A stretch of 64,000 bases of DNA from contig NZ_JABEKS010000003.1 of assembly GCF_012985205.1 (NCBI RefSeq), positions 62,001 to 126,000 on the forward strand, in the 5' to 3' direction. Numbering within the stretch: the stretch's first letter is position 1; each line of letters opens with the position of its first letter. A program made the position numbers and the translations under genes. The notes below the pieces were generated by a model. The model was given only the letters and a program-made list of their open reading frames with translations, did not search any database and was not told the origin of the DNA. This document shows positions 53,252 to 61,467 of the stretch, in pieces. The DNA is from Planctomonas sp. JC2975 (lineage in GTDB: Bacteria > Actinomycetota > Actinomycetes > Actinomycetales > Microbacteriaceae).

Positions 53252-53536
53252 GAGCCTTCGATACGCTACGCGTCGCGGTCGGGGTGTGCAAGGGAGTGGT
53301 TGCGCCCCCTGCTCTACCGCTCTACCGCTCTGCCGTGCCGCCGCACTGTCCCGAGTGCCCACCGGCCGCGGCGCCCCATGCCACCGCCAGCCGCCCCGTC
53401 CCCCGTGCCCAGCACCCGCCTCGTCCCACACCACCCACGTGCCGTCCAGCCGCACCACCCCGCGCCCACCAACCGCCCCGCCCCTGCCCACCAGCCGCAC
53501 CACCCCAGGGCCACCAGCCGCACCCCACCCTGCCTC

Positions 53537-53603
53537 CCGTTTTCAGGACATGCCGCGAGACGTCGACGTAGTCGGCCCGTCTCGCCGCATGTCCTGAATA
53601 CGG
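53537..53603. repeat. 67-bp palindromic element, copy A
   Basis: Starts CCGTTTTCAGGACATG and ends CATGTCCTGAATACGG; the whole unit folds back on itself (arms of about 26 bp with few mismatches). Copy B is at 54583-54649, same length, about 80% identical, on the other side of lepB. The stretch 53292-53536 before it is CCA/CCG-rich low-complexity DNA with no gene seen. Confidence 0.85.
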
Positions 53604-53629
53604 TCGGTGCGAGCAGGGAGGGCGAGGCC

Positions 53630-53757
53630 GGTTTCCGGCGAGAAGCGGCGGGTTTCCCGCGAGAAGCGACGGGTTTCCCGCGAGAGGCGACGGGTTTCCC
53701 GCGAGAGGCGACTCGGATTCGTGCGAGACGCAAACTGGTTTCGCGCGAGACGCGACT
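53630..53757. repeat. 21-bp tandem repeat array upstream of lepB
   Basis: Four adjacent 21-bp units (53630, 53651, 53672, 53693), each close to GGTTTCCCGCGAGAAGCGACG, followed by diverged units and a last one at 53737-53757. Each unit includes a TTTCCCGCGAGA half-palindrome. The array ends 30 bp before the lepB GTG. No protein is encoded across it with confidence. Confidence 0.8.
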
Positions 53758-53787
53758 CGGTTTTCCGGGTGTGGTTGACTCGCGTTC

Positions 53788-54534
53788 GTGACGAGCGCGG
53801 CGCCGGGGCAGCATCCATCCGACACTGACGGGCGGAGGGGCGGTTCGCGTCACCGGTCACGACTGTTGTTCCTGCGCGACCTGGCCATCATCGTCGTGGT
53901 CGCGCTGCTGGCGTCGTTCCTGATCAAGACCTTCCTGGTGCGATCGTTCTACATCCCGTCCGGGTCGATGGAGAACACTCTCCAGATCAACGACCTGATC
54001 CTCGTCAACGAGCTCGAACCGGGTCTGGTTCCTATCCACCGCGGCGATGTCGTCGTGTTCACCGATCCCGGCGGCTGGCTGCCCGCCTCGCAGGAGAAGC
54101 CGAACACGAATCCCATCGAGTGGGCGCTCTCCTTGATCGGGCTGGCCGCACCCGATAGCGACGACCACCTCGTCAAGCGTGTCATCGGGCTTCCCGGCGA
54201 CCGCGTGACGTGCTGCAACGCTCTCGGACAACTGACCGTGAACGGATCGCCGCTGGTCGAGCCGTATGCCGTCATCCCGGCAGGCGACACGGATGCGGGC
54301 GCCGTGCACTTCGACGTCACGGTCCCCAAGGGCGAGCTGTGGGTGATGGGCGACAACCGTTACGACTCTCAGGACTCCTCCCTGAACCAGAACCTGCCAG
54401 GCCACGGTTTCGTCCCGGAGTCCGACGTCGTCGGCAGGGCCATCATCGTCAGCTGGCCCGTCAGCCACTGGAGCTGGCTCTCCGACTACCCGAATACCTT
54501 CCGCGCCGTGTCGGCACCCGCCTCCTCGGGGTGA
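53788..54534 (+). CDS. lepB: Signal peptidase I
   Basis: A 248-residue membrane serine protease that removes Sec signal peptides. One N-terminal TM (about residues 30-50), then box B SFYIPSGSMENTL with nucleophile Ser, box D HLVKRVIGLPGDRV with general-base Lys, and box E ELWVMGDNRYDSQDSS. Start at GTG 53788; no good Shine-Dalgarno is seen. It is flanked on both sides by palindromic and tandem repeats. Confidence 0.95.
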   Translation: MTSAAPGQHPSDTDGRRGGSRHRSRLLFLRDLAIIVVVALLASFLIKTFLVRSFYIPSGSMENTLQINDLILVNELEPGLVPIHRGDVVVFTDPGGWLPASQEKPNTNPIEWALSLIGLAAPDSDDHLVKRVIGLPGDRVTCCNALGQLTVNGSPLVEPYAVIPAGDTDAGAVHFDVTVPKGELWVMGDNRYDSQDSSLNQNLPGHGFVPESDVVGRAIIVSWPVSHWSWLSDYPNTFRAVSAPASSG

Positions 54535-54582
54535 GCACTGTGGCGCTCGCGAATCGCCGTCGCGCGCCTTCCCGTCATCCCG

Positions 54583-54649
54583 CCGTTTTCAGGACGTTCG
54601 GCGAGATGTGCGCACAGTCGGGACGTCTCGCCACATGTCCTGAAAACGG
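54583..54649. repeat. 67-bp palindromic element, copy B
   Basis: Starts CCGTTTTCAGGACGTT and ends CATGTCCTGAAAACGG, with inverted arms as in copy A at 53537-53603. It lies 48 bp after the lepB stop. Shared length and boundaries show the two belong to one mobile or propagating family. Confidence 0.85.
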
Positions 54650-54859
54650 CTCATGGTGAGCGGCTGAGTGAGTCTGCTGGCGGCTGGGCAGCCGGCTCAT
54701 GGTTGGTGAGGTTGCCGGCTGGGGCTGGGCAGCTGGCTCGTGTGGGCGAGTGATCCGGTGACGGCCGGGCAGACGGCTCATGGTGAATGAGTGAGCTGGC
54801 CGACGGTCGGGCAGACGGCTCATGGTGAGTGAGTGAGTGGGCTGGCGGCTGGGCAGACG
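54650..54859. repeat. Degenerate 40-46 bp tandem repeat array (5 units)
   Basis: Five units starting near 54650, 54696, 54737, 54777 and 54819, each beginning CTCATGGTGA-like and ending CTGGGCAGACGG-like; most match CTCATGGTGAGTGAGTGAG as a core. No gene is seen in it. It begins directly at the end of copy B of the 67-bp element. Confidence 0.75.
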
Positions 54860-54861
54860 AA

Positions 54862-54899
54862 AGCGAGCCGAAGTGCGACATGACGCACTTCGGCTCGCT
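54862..54899 (-). terminator. Terminator of the phosphoesterase operon
   Basis: 16-bp perfect stem AGCGAGCCGAAGTGCG / CGCACTTCGGCTCGCT with a 6-nt loop, followed by TTTCG on the minus strand, 28 bases after the stop of the phosphoesterase gene. Confidence 0.82.
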
Positions 54900-54927
54900 T
54901 CGCTCAGTGAGTGAGCTGGGGTGAAGG

Positions 54928-56751
54928 TCAGAACAGTCGGCTCAGCCAGCTGCCGACCTGCTGGATGATCCACTTGACGGCGTCGATGATCGAGACGCCG
55001 GGATGCCCCGAGCCACCGCCCTGGTTTCCGTTCCCGTTTCCGTTCCCGTTTCCGTTTCCGTTTCCGTTTCCGTTCCCGTTTCCGTTTCCGTTCCCGTTGC
55101 CGTTCCCGTTGTCATCTCCGCCAGTGACGTGCACCGGCACGATCTTCGCGACGGATCCGTCCGACCCGAGGAGCACGGCCCGCTGCTGCGGGTGGGCGAA
55201 GTCGAAGAACCCGTCCAGCGATCCGGCACGGGCATCGAACGACGAGTCGCCGATCTGGCCGGTCGACCAGTTCTGCTCGATGAACTTCGTGATCGACGTC
55301 TGCTCGGTCGCGGTGTGGTCGATGTAGTTCTGCTTCGAGAAGGGCGAGATCACCAGCATCGGAAGGCGCTGGCTGGGTCCGCAACGGTCCGCATAGCCGC
55401 CGGCCGCGGAAGCCGTGGCGGTGGTGCAGATGGCGGAGTCGTTCGCGGCATCCTTCGATCCGTTCAGGATCGTCGGGGCAACGTGGTCGTACCATCCGTC
55501 GGAGTCGTCGTAGTTGATGACGATGGCCGTGCTCTTCCACGACGGCGACTTCTGGATGGCGTTGATCTCGTTCACGAGGAACTTCTGCTCATCCAGCGGG
55601 TCGGAGTACGCAGCGTGGCCGTCCTGAGCCTCCGGCGCCTTGAGGAACGACACCGCAGGCAGGTTGTTCTGCTTGAGGGCCGTGTCGAAGGACGTCAGGT
55701 CGTACTGGTGGTTGGCCTGGTCGGTGTGCCCGATCATCTTGTCGCTCGACGGCGCGAGGTGGTGCGGGTTCGACGTCGACTTGTAGTACGCGAACGGGTT
55801 GTGGTGCGGCGAGTAGTCCACGGATGACGCACCGGCGACGTTCGTCGACGTCGCACCGCACACGGCGTAGGAGCCCGACTGTCCGTTCCACGTGGTGGTC
55901 GGCGTGAATCCGCCCTGGAACCAGCCCCACGTCACGTTCTTCGCGTTCAGCAGGTCGCCGATGTTCTTACCCGACATGGATCCCAGCGCGTTGGTCGACG
56001 TGTGGTTGTTGTCCGCACAGTCGTCGTAGGCCGGGTCGGGGTCGTTGATCACCGTGCCGACCCCGTTCGCATCGGGCGACGCGACGGTGTAGGCATCAGG
56101 AGTCGCCGTCTTCTGACCCGTCTTCGAGTCGATCGACGTGACGCCGTGCGTCTGACCCGAGATCAGGTTCAGGGCGCCGGGCGTCGAGGGGCCGAACACG
56201 GTGTCCCAGGAGTTGTCGCTCATGGCGTAGTTCTGGGCGTAGTTCCACAGACCGGTGACGGTGTTGCCGTCGTAGTAGTCCATGGCGAGGCCGGGGCTGC
56301 CGTACATGCCGGTGCAGGTGTCCTTGCTCGTGTTCTGCACGAACTGGTCCATCGCACCGTTGTTCTCGGCCTTCTGCTCAGGGCCGTAACCGTGGTTCTG
56401 GTCGCACGTGACCGCCTCGTCGGGCGTGAGACGCTGCGGCGTGTACGCGTTCGGGTTCGACGCGATGAGGCCGGCCTTCTGCATGGTGTTGGCGGAAGGC
56501 GTGTTCGCGGCGGCCGTGAACGGGGTGCCGTCGGTGTTCGCCGCGTTCGGGTAGGTGCCGAAGTAGTGGTCGAACGAGATGTTCTCGTCGAACAGCACGA
56601 CGAGGTGCTTGATCGGCGTCTTCGTGTTTCCGGACTGGTCCGGCTGATTGGCGGACGCCGGAGCCGCAAGGGCTACCGTCGTCGCGATCGCGGCGAGCGC
56701 GACCGGGATGGCAGCGAAGCGCACAGCGCGTCGCCCGAACACCGTCGGCAT
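54928..56751 (-). CDS. Secreted phosphoesterase (phospholipase C/acid phosphatase family)
   Basis: About 607 residues. Sec/Tat-like signal peptide (hydrophobic run ending ALAAPASA, about residues 20-35). The phosphoesterase family core follows: HLVVLFDENISFDHYFGTYPN at the N-terminus, the Asp/His block VINYDDSDGWYDHV in the middle, and PMLVISPFSKQNYIDHT. After residue 545 a (Gly-Asn) repeat linker coded by a 6-bp repeat array leads to an amphipathic C-terminal tail. It follows efeB with a 60-base gap and may share an operon. GAAAGGA precedes ATG 56751. Confidence 0.9.
   Translation of the reverse strand: MPTVFGRRAVRFAAIPVALAAIATTVALAAPASANQPDQSGNTKTPIKHLVVLFDENISFDHYFGTYPNAANTDGTPFTAAANTPSANTMQKAGLIASNPNAYTPQRLTPDEAVTCDQNHGYGPEQKAENNGAMDQFVQNTSKDTCTGMYGSPGLAMDYYDGNTVTGLWNYAQNYAMSDNSWDTVFGPSTPGALNLISGQTHGVTSIDSKTGQKTATPDAYTVASPDANGVGTVINDPDPAYDDCADNNHTSTNALGSMSGKNIGDLLNAKNVTWGWFQGGFTPTTTWNGQSGSYAVCGATSTNVAGASSVDYSPHHNPFAYYKSTSNPHHLAPSSDKMIGHTDQANHQYDLTSFDTALKQNNLPAVSFLKAPEAQDGHAAYSDPLDEQKFLVNEINAIQKSPSWKSTAIVINYDDSDGWYDHVAPTILNGSKDAANDSAICTTATASAAGGYADRCGPSQRLPMLVISPFSKQNYIDHTATEQTSITKFIEQNWSTGQIGDSSFDARAGSLDGFFDFAHPQQRAVLLGSDGSVAKIVPVHVTGGDDNGNGNGNGNGNGNGNGNGNGNGNGNGNGNQGGGSGHPGVSIIDAVKWIIQQVGSWLSRLF
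55025..55111. repeat. 6-bp repeat coding a Gly-Asn linker
   Basis: About 14-15 units of GTTTCC/GTTCCC-type hexamers read on the minus strand as Gly-Asn (GGAAAC/GGGAAC). Because the unit is 6 bp, replication slippage would change linker length without a frameshift. Synonymous variation (A/G in the first codon) shows that it is partly maintained by selection or age. Confidence 0.85.
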
Positions 56752-56811
56752 TCGTGATCCTTTCGTCGGGAAGGTGTGCTGCTGTCGGTCGAAAGGCATG
56801 CCGGGCATCCT

Positions 56812-58134
56812 TCAGGCCAACAGCCCGCTGGCGAACCAGTCGGCTTGGTGACGCACGCCCGGCAGCGCGAAGAAGTAGCCGCCGCCGGTCGGCGAGATGT
56901 AATCGACGAGCGGCTCGTCGACGAGCCGCTTCTGCACAGTCACGAACTGGCGCTCGAGATCCTGGTTGAAGCAGTTGAAGATCAGGCCGTTGTCGAGGTT
57001 GCCGTTCACGTCGACCCCGGAGTCGTAGTTGTATCCGCGGCGCAGCATCTGCTGCTTCTTCTGCTCGGGCGAGCGGTTGTTCGCCAGGCGGATGTGCGCA
57101 TCCATCTGGATGACGTCTCCCGTCGGGTCCGTCTCGTAGCGCGGGTCGTCGAACTCGTGGCTGCCGGTGAGCGGCGCTCCGGAGTCCCTGCGGCGGCCGA
57201 TCATGTTCTCCTGCTCGTGCAGCGAGACGCGATCCCAGAACTCCACGAGCATGCGGATGATCCGCACCACCTGATACGAACCACCCTCGACCCAGCTCGG
57301 TTCCTTCGCACCGGCGTGCGTCCACACCAGTTCGTCTGGCGCCTTGGAGCTGTCGAGCGCCGGATGCGCCGTGCCGTCCTTGAACCCGAGCAGGTTGCGC
57401 TGGGTGCCCGACGGCCGCGGCGGGGAGACGAACCCGTCCTTGCGCCAGCGCACCTGCATGGCGCCGCGCGTGGCGCGAGCGATGTCGCGGAGCGCGTGCG
57501 TCACGGTGTCCGGATTGTGCGCGCAGAGCTGCAGCAGCAGGTCGCCGTCGCAGGTCGCCCGGTCGAGGTCGTCGTTCGGGAAGTCCTCCATGGTGCGCAG
57601 GCGGTACGGCTTGTGCGCAGCGAGCCCGAATCTGTCGTCGAACAGGGACGCGCCGATGGATGCCGTCACCGTGAGGCCATCCGATGGGACCTCGGGACCG
57701 AGCACACCCGAGTCCGACGGCGGTGCCGAGATCCCCACATCCTGCGGCGTGCCGCCCCCGGTGAGGAAGCGCACGCGATCTGTGAGCTCTCGCATCATCG
57801 CGGTGAGCTCGGAACGGTCGGCGGCGGTCACGTCGAAGGAGACGAAGGCGGCGTTGCGCTGGCTCGGCGTGAGGATCCCCGCCTGGTGGGCGCCGTGGAA
57901 CGCGTAGGACGCGGTCGAGGACGATCCGCTCGAGGTCGCAGCCGCCGCGGCGGCCGGTGCGGCAGCGACGGCGGCCAGCGGAGCCGCGATGCCCGCCCCG
58001 ACCAGTCCGTGCAGGAACCCGCGGCGGGTGGCACCGCTGCTCGCTCCTGTCGCGCCGGAGTCCACTCGCTCAGGGGACGCAGAAGCATCAGGCAGCTCGG
58101 GCGCTCCCTGCGCGTGGAACGGGCAACCGGTCAC
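56812..58134 (-). CDS. efeB: Deferrochelatase/DyP-type peroxidase (EfeB)
   Basis: A 440-residue haem peroxidase exported by Tat: N-terminus [14 protein letters not shown], then [22 protein letters not shown] with the twin-Arg. The DyP signature GFKDGT and the proximal His/Arg/Asp region ([31 protein letters not shown]) are present. EfeB works with the iron uptake lipoprotein EfeO. The GTG overlaps the efeO stop by GTGA. Confidence 0.93.
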   Translation of the reverse strand: MTGCPFHAQGAPELPDASASPERVDSGATGASSGATRRGFLHGLVGAGIAAPLAAVAAAPAAAAAATSSGSSSTASYAFHGAHQAGILTPSQRNAAFVSFDVTAADRSELTAMMRELTDRVRFLTGGGTPQDVGISAPPSDSGVLGPEVPSDGLTVTASIGASLFDDRFGLAAHKPYRLRTMEDFPNDDLDRATCDGDLLLQLCAHNPDTVTHALRDIARATRGAMQVRWRKDGFVSPPRPSGTQRNLLGFKDGTAHPALDSSKAPDELVWTHAGAKEPSWVEGGSYQVVRIIRMLVEFWDRVSLHEQENMIGRRRDSGAPLTGSHEFDDPRYETDPTGDVIQMDAHIRLANNRSPEQKKQQMLRRGYNYDSGVDVNGNLDNGLIFNCFNQDLERQFVTVQKRLVDEPLVDYISPTGGGYFFALPGVRHQADWFASGLLA

Positions 58135-59342
58135 GACGCCGACCTCCGCACGTCGCAGATCGCGGCGATCGGGGCGAGGAGCTCGATGGTCTTGTCGATC
58201 TGGGCATCCACGTCTTCGCGCTGGGTGGTGCTCAGGCTCTGCAACGGCATCCACGATCCGTCGGGAGCACGGAACGACTCGACGAGCTTCTTGGATGCGG
58301 CGATCGCAGCATCCGTCTCGGCCAGGTCCGGATAGCGTGACTTCAGGATGCCGCGCAACGGCTCGAGCGCCTGCACCGTCCCGGTGAGATTGGCGTCGAC
58401 CGTCGCGAGGTTGGTGTGGCTGCCGGCATCGGTCTTGCCGGTGAGTTCGAACTGCAGGGCGTTCTCCAAGATCTCATGGGCCCGCAACCCGATGTCGAGC
58501 GGCTCGATCCGCGCGTGCGGGAAGTCGGTGCGCAAGTGGTCGATGTCCGCGACGAGCTGCGTGGCGAGTGGTGCGATCTCCGGTGCGGGGGCACCCGAGT
58601 AGAGCAGGGCCTCGATCTTGTGGAACCCGGTCAGGTCGGGATCCCCGAGCGCGGTGCGCCCTGAGGCGGGCATTCCGTTGATCGCGGTGTCCGCGTCGCC
58701 GAATGCGCCGTACGCGGCGCCCAGCGACTCGTACTCGAGGTGCGCGGTCAGCCAGTCGGCACGCGCCTTGCCGAGGTCGCCGGCAGCCACATCACTGCTG
58801 AGCGCCTGGGCGTCGGCCTCGAGCGTTGGGAGACGGCTCTCGATCCAAGCGCCGTACTGCTTCGAGGCTGGGATGAGATCGTTCTGGGTCACCGGCACGA
58901 TGCCGGGCGTGGCGTTCGCCACGTGCACATCGCCGGTCACCGAGACGACGGGTCCGGCGATCGGATCCTCGTCGGCCGGAAGACAGATGAACCGGTACTC
59001 GCCCGCGCCGATGGTGACGTTGGCGCGGGTCGTGGTCCCTGCGCCGAGCGCTTCCAGGTCGAGGTAGACGGACTTGCTGGAGGCCGCCTGCAGGTAGACC
59101 TCCATGCCCGCGATCGAGGTGTTCTTCACGTCGAACGTCTGCGTGCCGGCCTTCGCGTCCGACCAGCCCGTTCCGCAGCCCGAGATGGCCGCAGTGACCG
59201 TGTAGGCCTTTGGATGCTCGCCGGCGCCCGACCCGCTCCTGGTGGCCACCGTCACGATGACGCCCGCGGCGATGACCACAGCAAGCGCACCCGCCAGCAC
59301 CCCGTACTTCGCTGCTGCCCGCACCACTCGCCTCGTCGTCAC
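58131..59342 (-). CDS. efeO: Iron uptake protein EfeO (cupredoxin + M75 domain)
   Basis: A 403-residue extracytoplasmic protein with an N-terminal TM anchor ([22 protein letters not shown]), a cupredoxin-like domain (about 60-150) and a C-terminal imelysin/M75 domain with the HxxE motif in [10 protein letters not shown]. The EfeU permease normally encoded beside it is missing here, so iron transport would need a gene elsewhere. The GTG at 59342 has GAGAAC upstream, weak. PHO-box-like repeats lie 131-172 bp upstream. Confidence 0.9.
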   Translation of the reverse strand: MTTRRVVRAAAKYGVLAGALAVVIAAGVIVTVATRSGSGAGEHPKAYTVTAAISGCGTGWSDAKAGTQTFDVKNTSIAGMEVYLQAASSKSVYLDLEALGAGTTTRANVTIGAGEYRFICLPADEDPIAGPVVSVTGDVHVANATPGIVPVTQNDLIPASKQYGAWIESRLPTLEADAQALSSDVAAGDLGKARADWLTAHLEYESLGAAYGAFGDADTAINGMPASGRTALGDPDLTGFHKIEALLYSGAPAPEIAPLATQLVADIDHLRTDFPHARIEPLDIGLRAHEILENALQFELTGKTDAGSHTNLATVDANLTGTVQALEPLRGILKSRYPDLAETDAAIAASKKLVESFRAPDGSWMPLQSLSTTQREDVDAQIDKTIELLAPIAAICDVRRSAS

Positions 59343-59472
59343 ACGTTCTCGACGCGCCGACGGCCGGTGATCGCCACCCGTACCGCGACAGCGGACGGGC
59401 GGATCGGAGTCAACGCGCGCCGGGGCGATCCCGGCCCCGAACGGATGCCAGCCTGGCACCGGATTCGGGCCC

Positions 59473-59514
59473 GTTCACCGGCCGTTCACCGAGTTCACGC
59501 ACTGTTCAGCCAGT
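59473..59514 (-). promoter_or_regulatory. PHO-box-like direct repeats upstream of efeO
   Basis: Four direct repeats on the plus strand: GTTCACCGGCC, GTTCACCGA, GTTCACGCACT, GTTCAGCCAGT (11, 9, 11 and 11 nt). Streptomyces PhoP boxes are 11-nt direct repeats of GTTCACC (established knowledge). With the downstream secreted phosphoesterase, phosphate-responsive control of the efeO-efeB-phosphoesterase run is a reasonable inference. The rest of 59343-59652 shows no gene. Confidence 0.6.
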
Positions 59515-59652
59515 GCTCGCCCGAATGCCCACGGTCGCGGGTAGACCGATTGGTTCGCCTCGGCGCACGAAGGCTCAGCCGCTCGAATCGGGGGGCCGGC
59601 GCTTCGACTCGCGGGCTCGCTCAGCGCCCTCGCTGACCCGAGTGATGCGTCC

Positions 59653-60432
59653 TCAGCGAGCGGCGCTTGCTGTCTCGGGGACGGGAGGAATGGCATCCGC
59701 GGTGCTGCGGAAGGTGAAGAACACGAAGACCAGTGCGAGCACCTCGGCCGCGATGCCGATGAACGAGCCGAAGACGAAGACTCCCGGCGCGTGGCCGGTG
59801 GCGAAGGTCGCAAAGTCCCACAGGCCGTGCAGCGCCATCGCCCAGATCAGGCTGCCTGTCACACGGCGCACGATGTAGAACGCCGTGCCGCCCAGGAACG
59901 CGAGCCCGACCTGTTGCATCGTGCCGCCAACGGGCGCTCCGAACAGCACGTTGCCGGCGTGCATCATCCCGAACAGTGCGCTCGTGATGAACCACACCCA
60001 CGGCTCACGCAGACTCGCCCGCAGACCGACGAGCAGAAGGCCGCGCGTCACGAACTCCTCGTTGAAGCCCACCATGATGCCGAGGAGGAGGAGTGGGAAG
60101 AAGTAGGCGAAGTCGATCCGGCTCCAGTCGACGCCGACGGCGAGTGTGAGCAGTGCCGAGAACGCCATCAGGGCCGGAGCGATGATGGGCCACTTGTGCC
60201 TCGAGGTGGACTTCTCGAACAACGCAGGACGCCACCAGCCCAGGACACTCGCGATGACGACCAGCAGCACGGCTCCGCAGACGAGGAAGAGGTCCGCGCC
60301 CCGCCAGATGGTGGATGGATTGTCCGCGATCGACGTGTACGGCACGCCTGAGATCTCCCCGACCACGAGGATCACGACCACGTAGGCGAGCCAGCTGAGC
60401 ACCCCGATCCACCAGCGAGCAGCAACGCGCAT
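59653..60432 (-). CDS. CPBP family intramembrane metalloprotease (CAAX/Abi type)
   Basis: A 259-residue polytopic protein. Motif 1 EEFVTRG (EExxxR), motif 2 HAGNVLFG and motif 3 HGLWDFATF give the full CPBP zinc set. About eight TM segments. GAGAGG lies upstream of the ATG at 60432; residues before it (to 60570) are not protein-like. Role unknown; CPBP members act in bacteriocin immunity or membrane quality control. Confidence 0.92.
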   Translation of the reverse strand: MRVAARWWIGVLSWLAYVVVILVVGEISGVPYTSIADNPSTIWRGADLFLVCGAVLLVVIASVLGWWRPALFEKSTSRHKWPIIAPALMAFSALLTLAVGVDWSRIDFAYFFPLLLLGIMVGFNEEFVTRGLLLVGLRASLREPWVWFITSALFGMMHAGNVLFGAPVGGTMQQVGLAFLGGTAFYIVRRVTGSLIWAMALHGLWDFATFATGHAPGVFVFGSFIGIAAEVLALVFVFFTFRSTADAIPPVPETASAAR

Positions 60433-60541
60433 GCCTGTTCCTCTCCCCCGAAAGACGACAGTCGAGTCATTCTGACAGATCGTCACGACTGGCTGCGCCG
60501 CGCGCGGCGCCGAGGGATCGTGTCGGATCGGCGGTCGAGCT

Positions 60542-61141
60542 TCAGGCCTCGTCGAACAGCGGACGCGCAAGTGCGAAGTATCCGGGTCGGTCGAATCCGT
60601 CGATCAGCGTGCCCTGCACGACCGCGCCCTGTAGGAGTCCGATCAGCAACGGGGCGAGTTCGGTTGCGCGGGTCGCGGCAGCGGCGTCCGACATGCCGCG
60701 CACCTCGCGCAGCCACAGCGCGTACTGCTCCGCGATGGCAGACATCAGCTGGGGGAAGACCCTCTGGAACGACTGCCGCAGCTCGGGATCGACGGCCGCC
60801 TGGCCCCACACCTGCAGTGGCATCGTCGTGCCACCGACTTGCTCCACGATCGCATCGAGCAGGCCGTTCAACGCATCGAGCGGATGCAACGGCACACCGT
60901 GCGGGTCGCGCGCGTTCCGCAGAGCCTCCGGCCCTGCCTCGAGCACTCTGTCGGTGACGGCGGCGACGATCTCGCCCTTGCCGGAGAAGTGGCCGTAGAT
61001 CGCACCGGCGGAGAGCCCCGACTCGGCGATGATGTCGCTCATCGAGCTCTCCTTGAAGCCCCGTCGGAGGAAGCTCCGCACTGCGGCATCGAGAATCTGC
61101 TGACGGCGCGCCTCACGGTGCTCATCGCTCACCTTCGGCAT
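60542..61141 (-). CDS. TetR/AcrR-family regulator
   Basis: A 199-residue regulator with helix-turn-helix RRQQILDAAVRSFLRRGFKESSMSDIIAESGLSAGAIYGHFSGK (key part ESSMSDIIAESGLSAGAIYGHF). ATG 61141 gives MPKVSDEHREARRQQ. The upstream frame is open to 61297 with five-residue DGRAT repeats coded by a 15-bp repeat (61150-61200), so a longer disordered N-terminus is possible. Divergent from the membrane protein at 61468. Confidence 0.88.
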   Translation of the reverse strand: MPKVSDEHREARRQQILDAAVRSFLRRGFKESSMSDIIAESGLSAGAIYGHFSGKGEIVAAVTDRVLEAGPEALRNARDPHGVPLHPLDALNGLLDAIVEQVGGTTMPLQVWGQAAVDPELRQSFQRVFPQLMSAIAEQYALWLREVRGMSDAAAATRATELAPLLIGLLQGAVVQGTLIDGFDRPGYFALARPLFDEA

Positions 61142-61290
61142 CGATCGCCCCTCACTCGCCCGTCCATCCGTCGCTCGCCCGTCCGTCGCTCGCCCGTCCG
61201 TCGGGGTCGCCCTTGTTCGTCGTCCCATTCTCTTCGCGGTTCGTCCTGCCACCGTTCGCGAAGTGTCTCCGGCCGCGATTGTGCCCGGTG

Positions 61291-61337
61291 TTGACAAGAG
61301 GATACGGTCGATTCAGAATAAAGAACGAACATTCGTT
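61291..61337 (+). promoter_or_regulatory. Promoter and TetR-like operator of the divergon
   Basis: TTGACA (61291-61296) is followed 17-19 nt later by an AGAATA/GAATAA -10 region. Just after it lies AACGAA-CA-TTCGTT (61324-61337), a 6-bp palindrome near the start site, typical of TetR repression. On the minus strand TATTCT is a possible -10 of the TetR gene. Confidence 0.6.
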
Positions 61338-61467
61338 TTGTATACGGCTCACCGCTCCGCTCCCCGACGAGGCGTTCGGCAACTGCGGAGCCGAACCTGG
61401 AAGCCGACACGAGCAGCCTTCTGATCGCCTCCGCAGCATCCCCTCCCACTCCCGATTGGAGTCCGTC

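Noticed and set aside
53630-53757. 21-bp units as ParB parS sites (TTTCCCGCGAGA resembles TTTCACGTGAAA)
   Set aside because: Key positions of the parS palindrome differ in every unit and there are no partition genes nearby; parS copies are also not organised as 21-bp tandems.
55025-55111. Phase-variable switch by slippage
   Set aside because: Units are 6 bp, so slippage cannot shift the frame; only linker length can vary. Kept as a length-variation note.
58131-59459. EfeU ferrous iron permease fused or hidden near efeO
   Set aside because: No RExxE-type FTR1 motif or seven-TM protein was found in any frame between 58100 and 60600.
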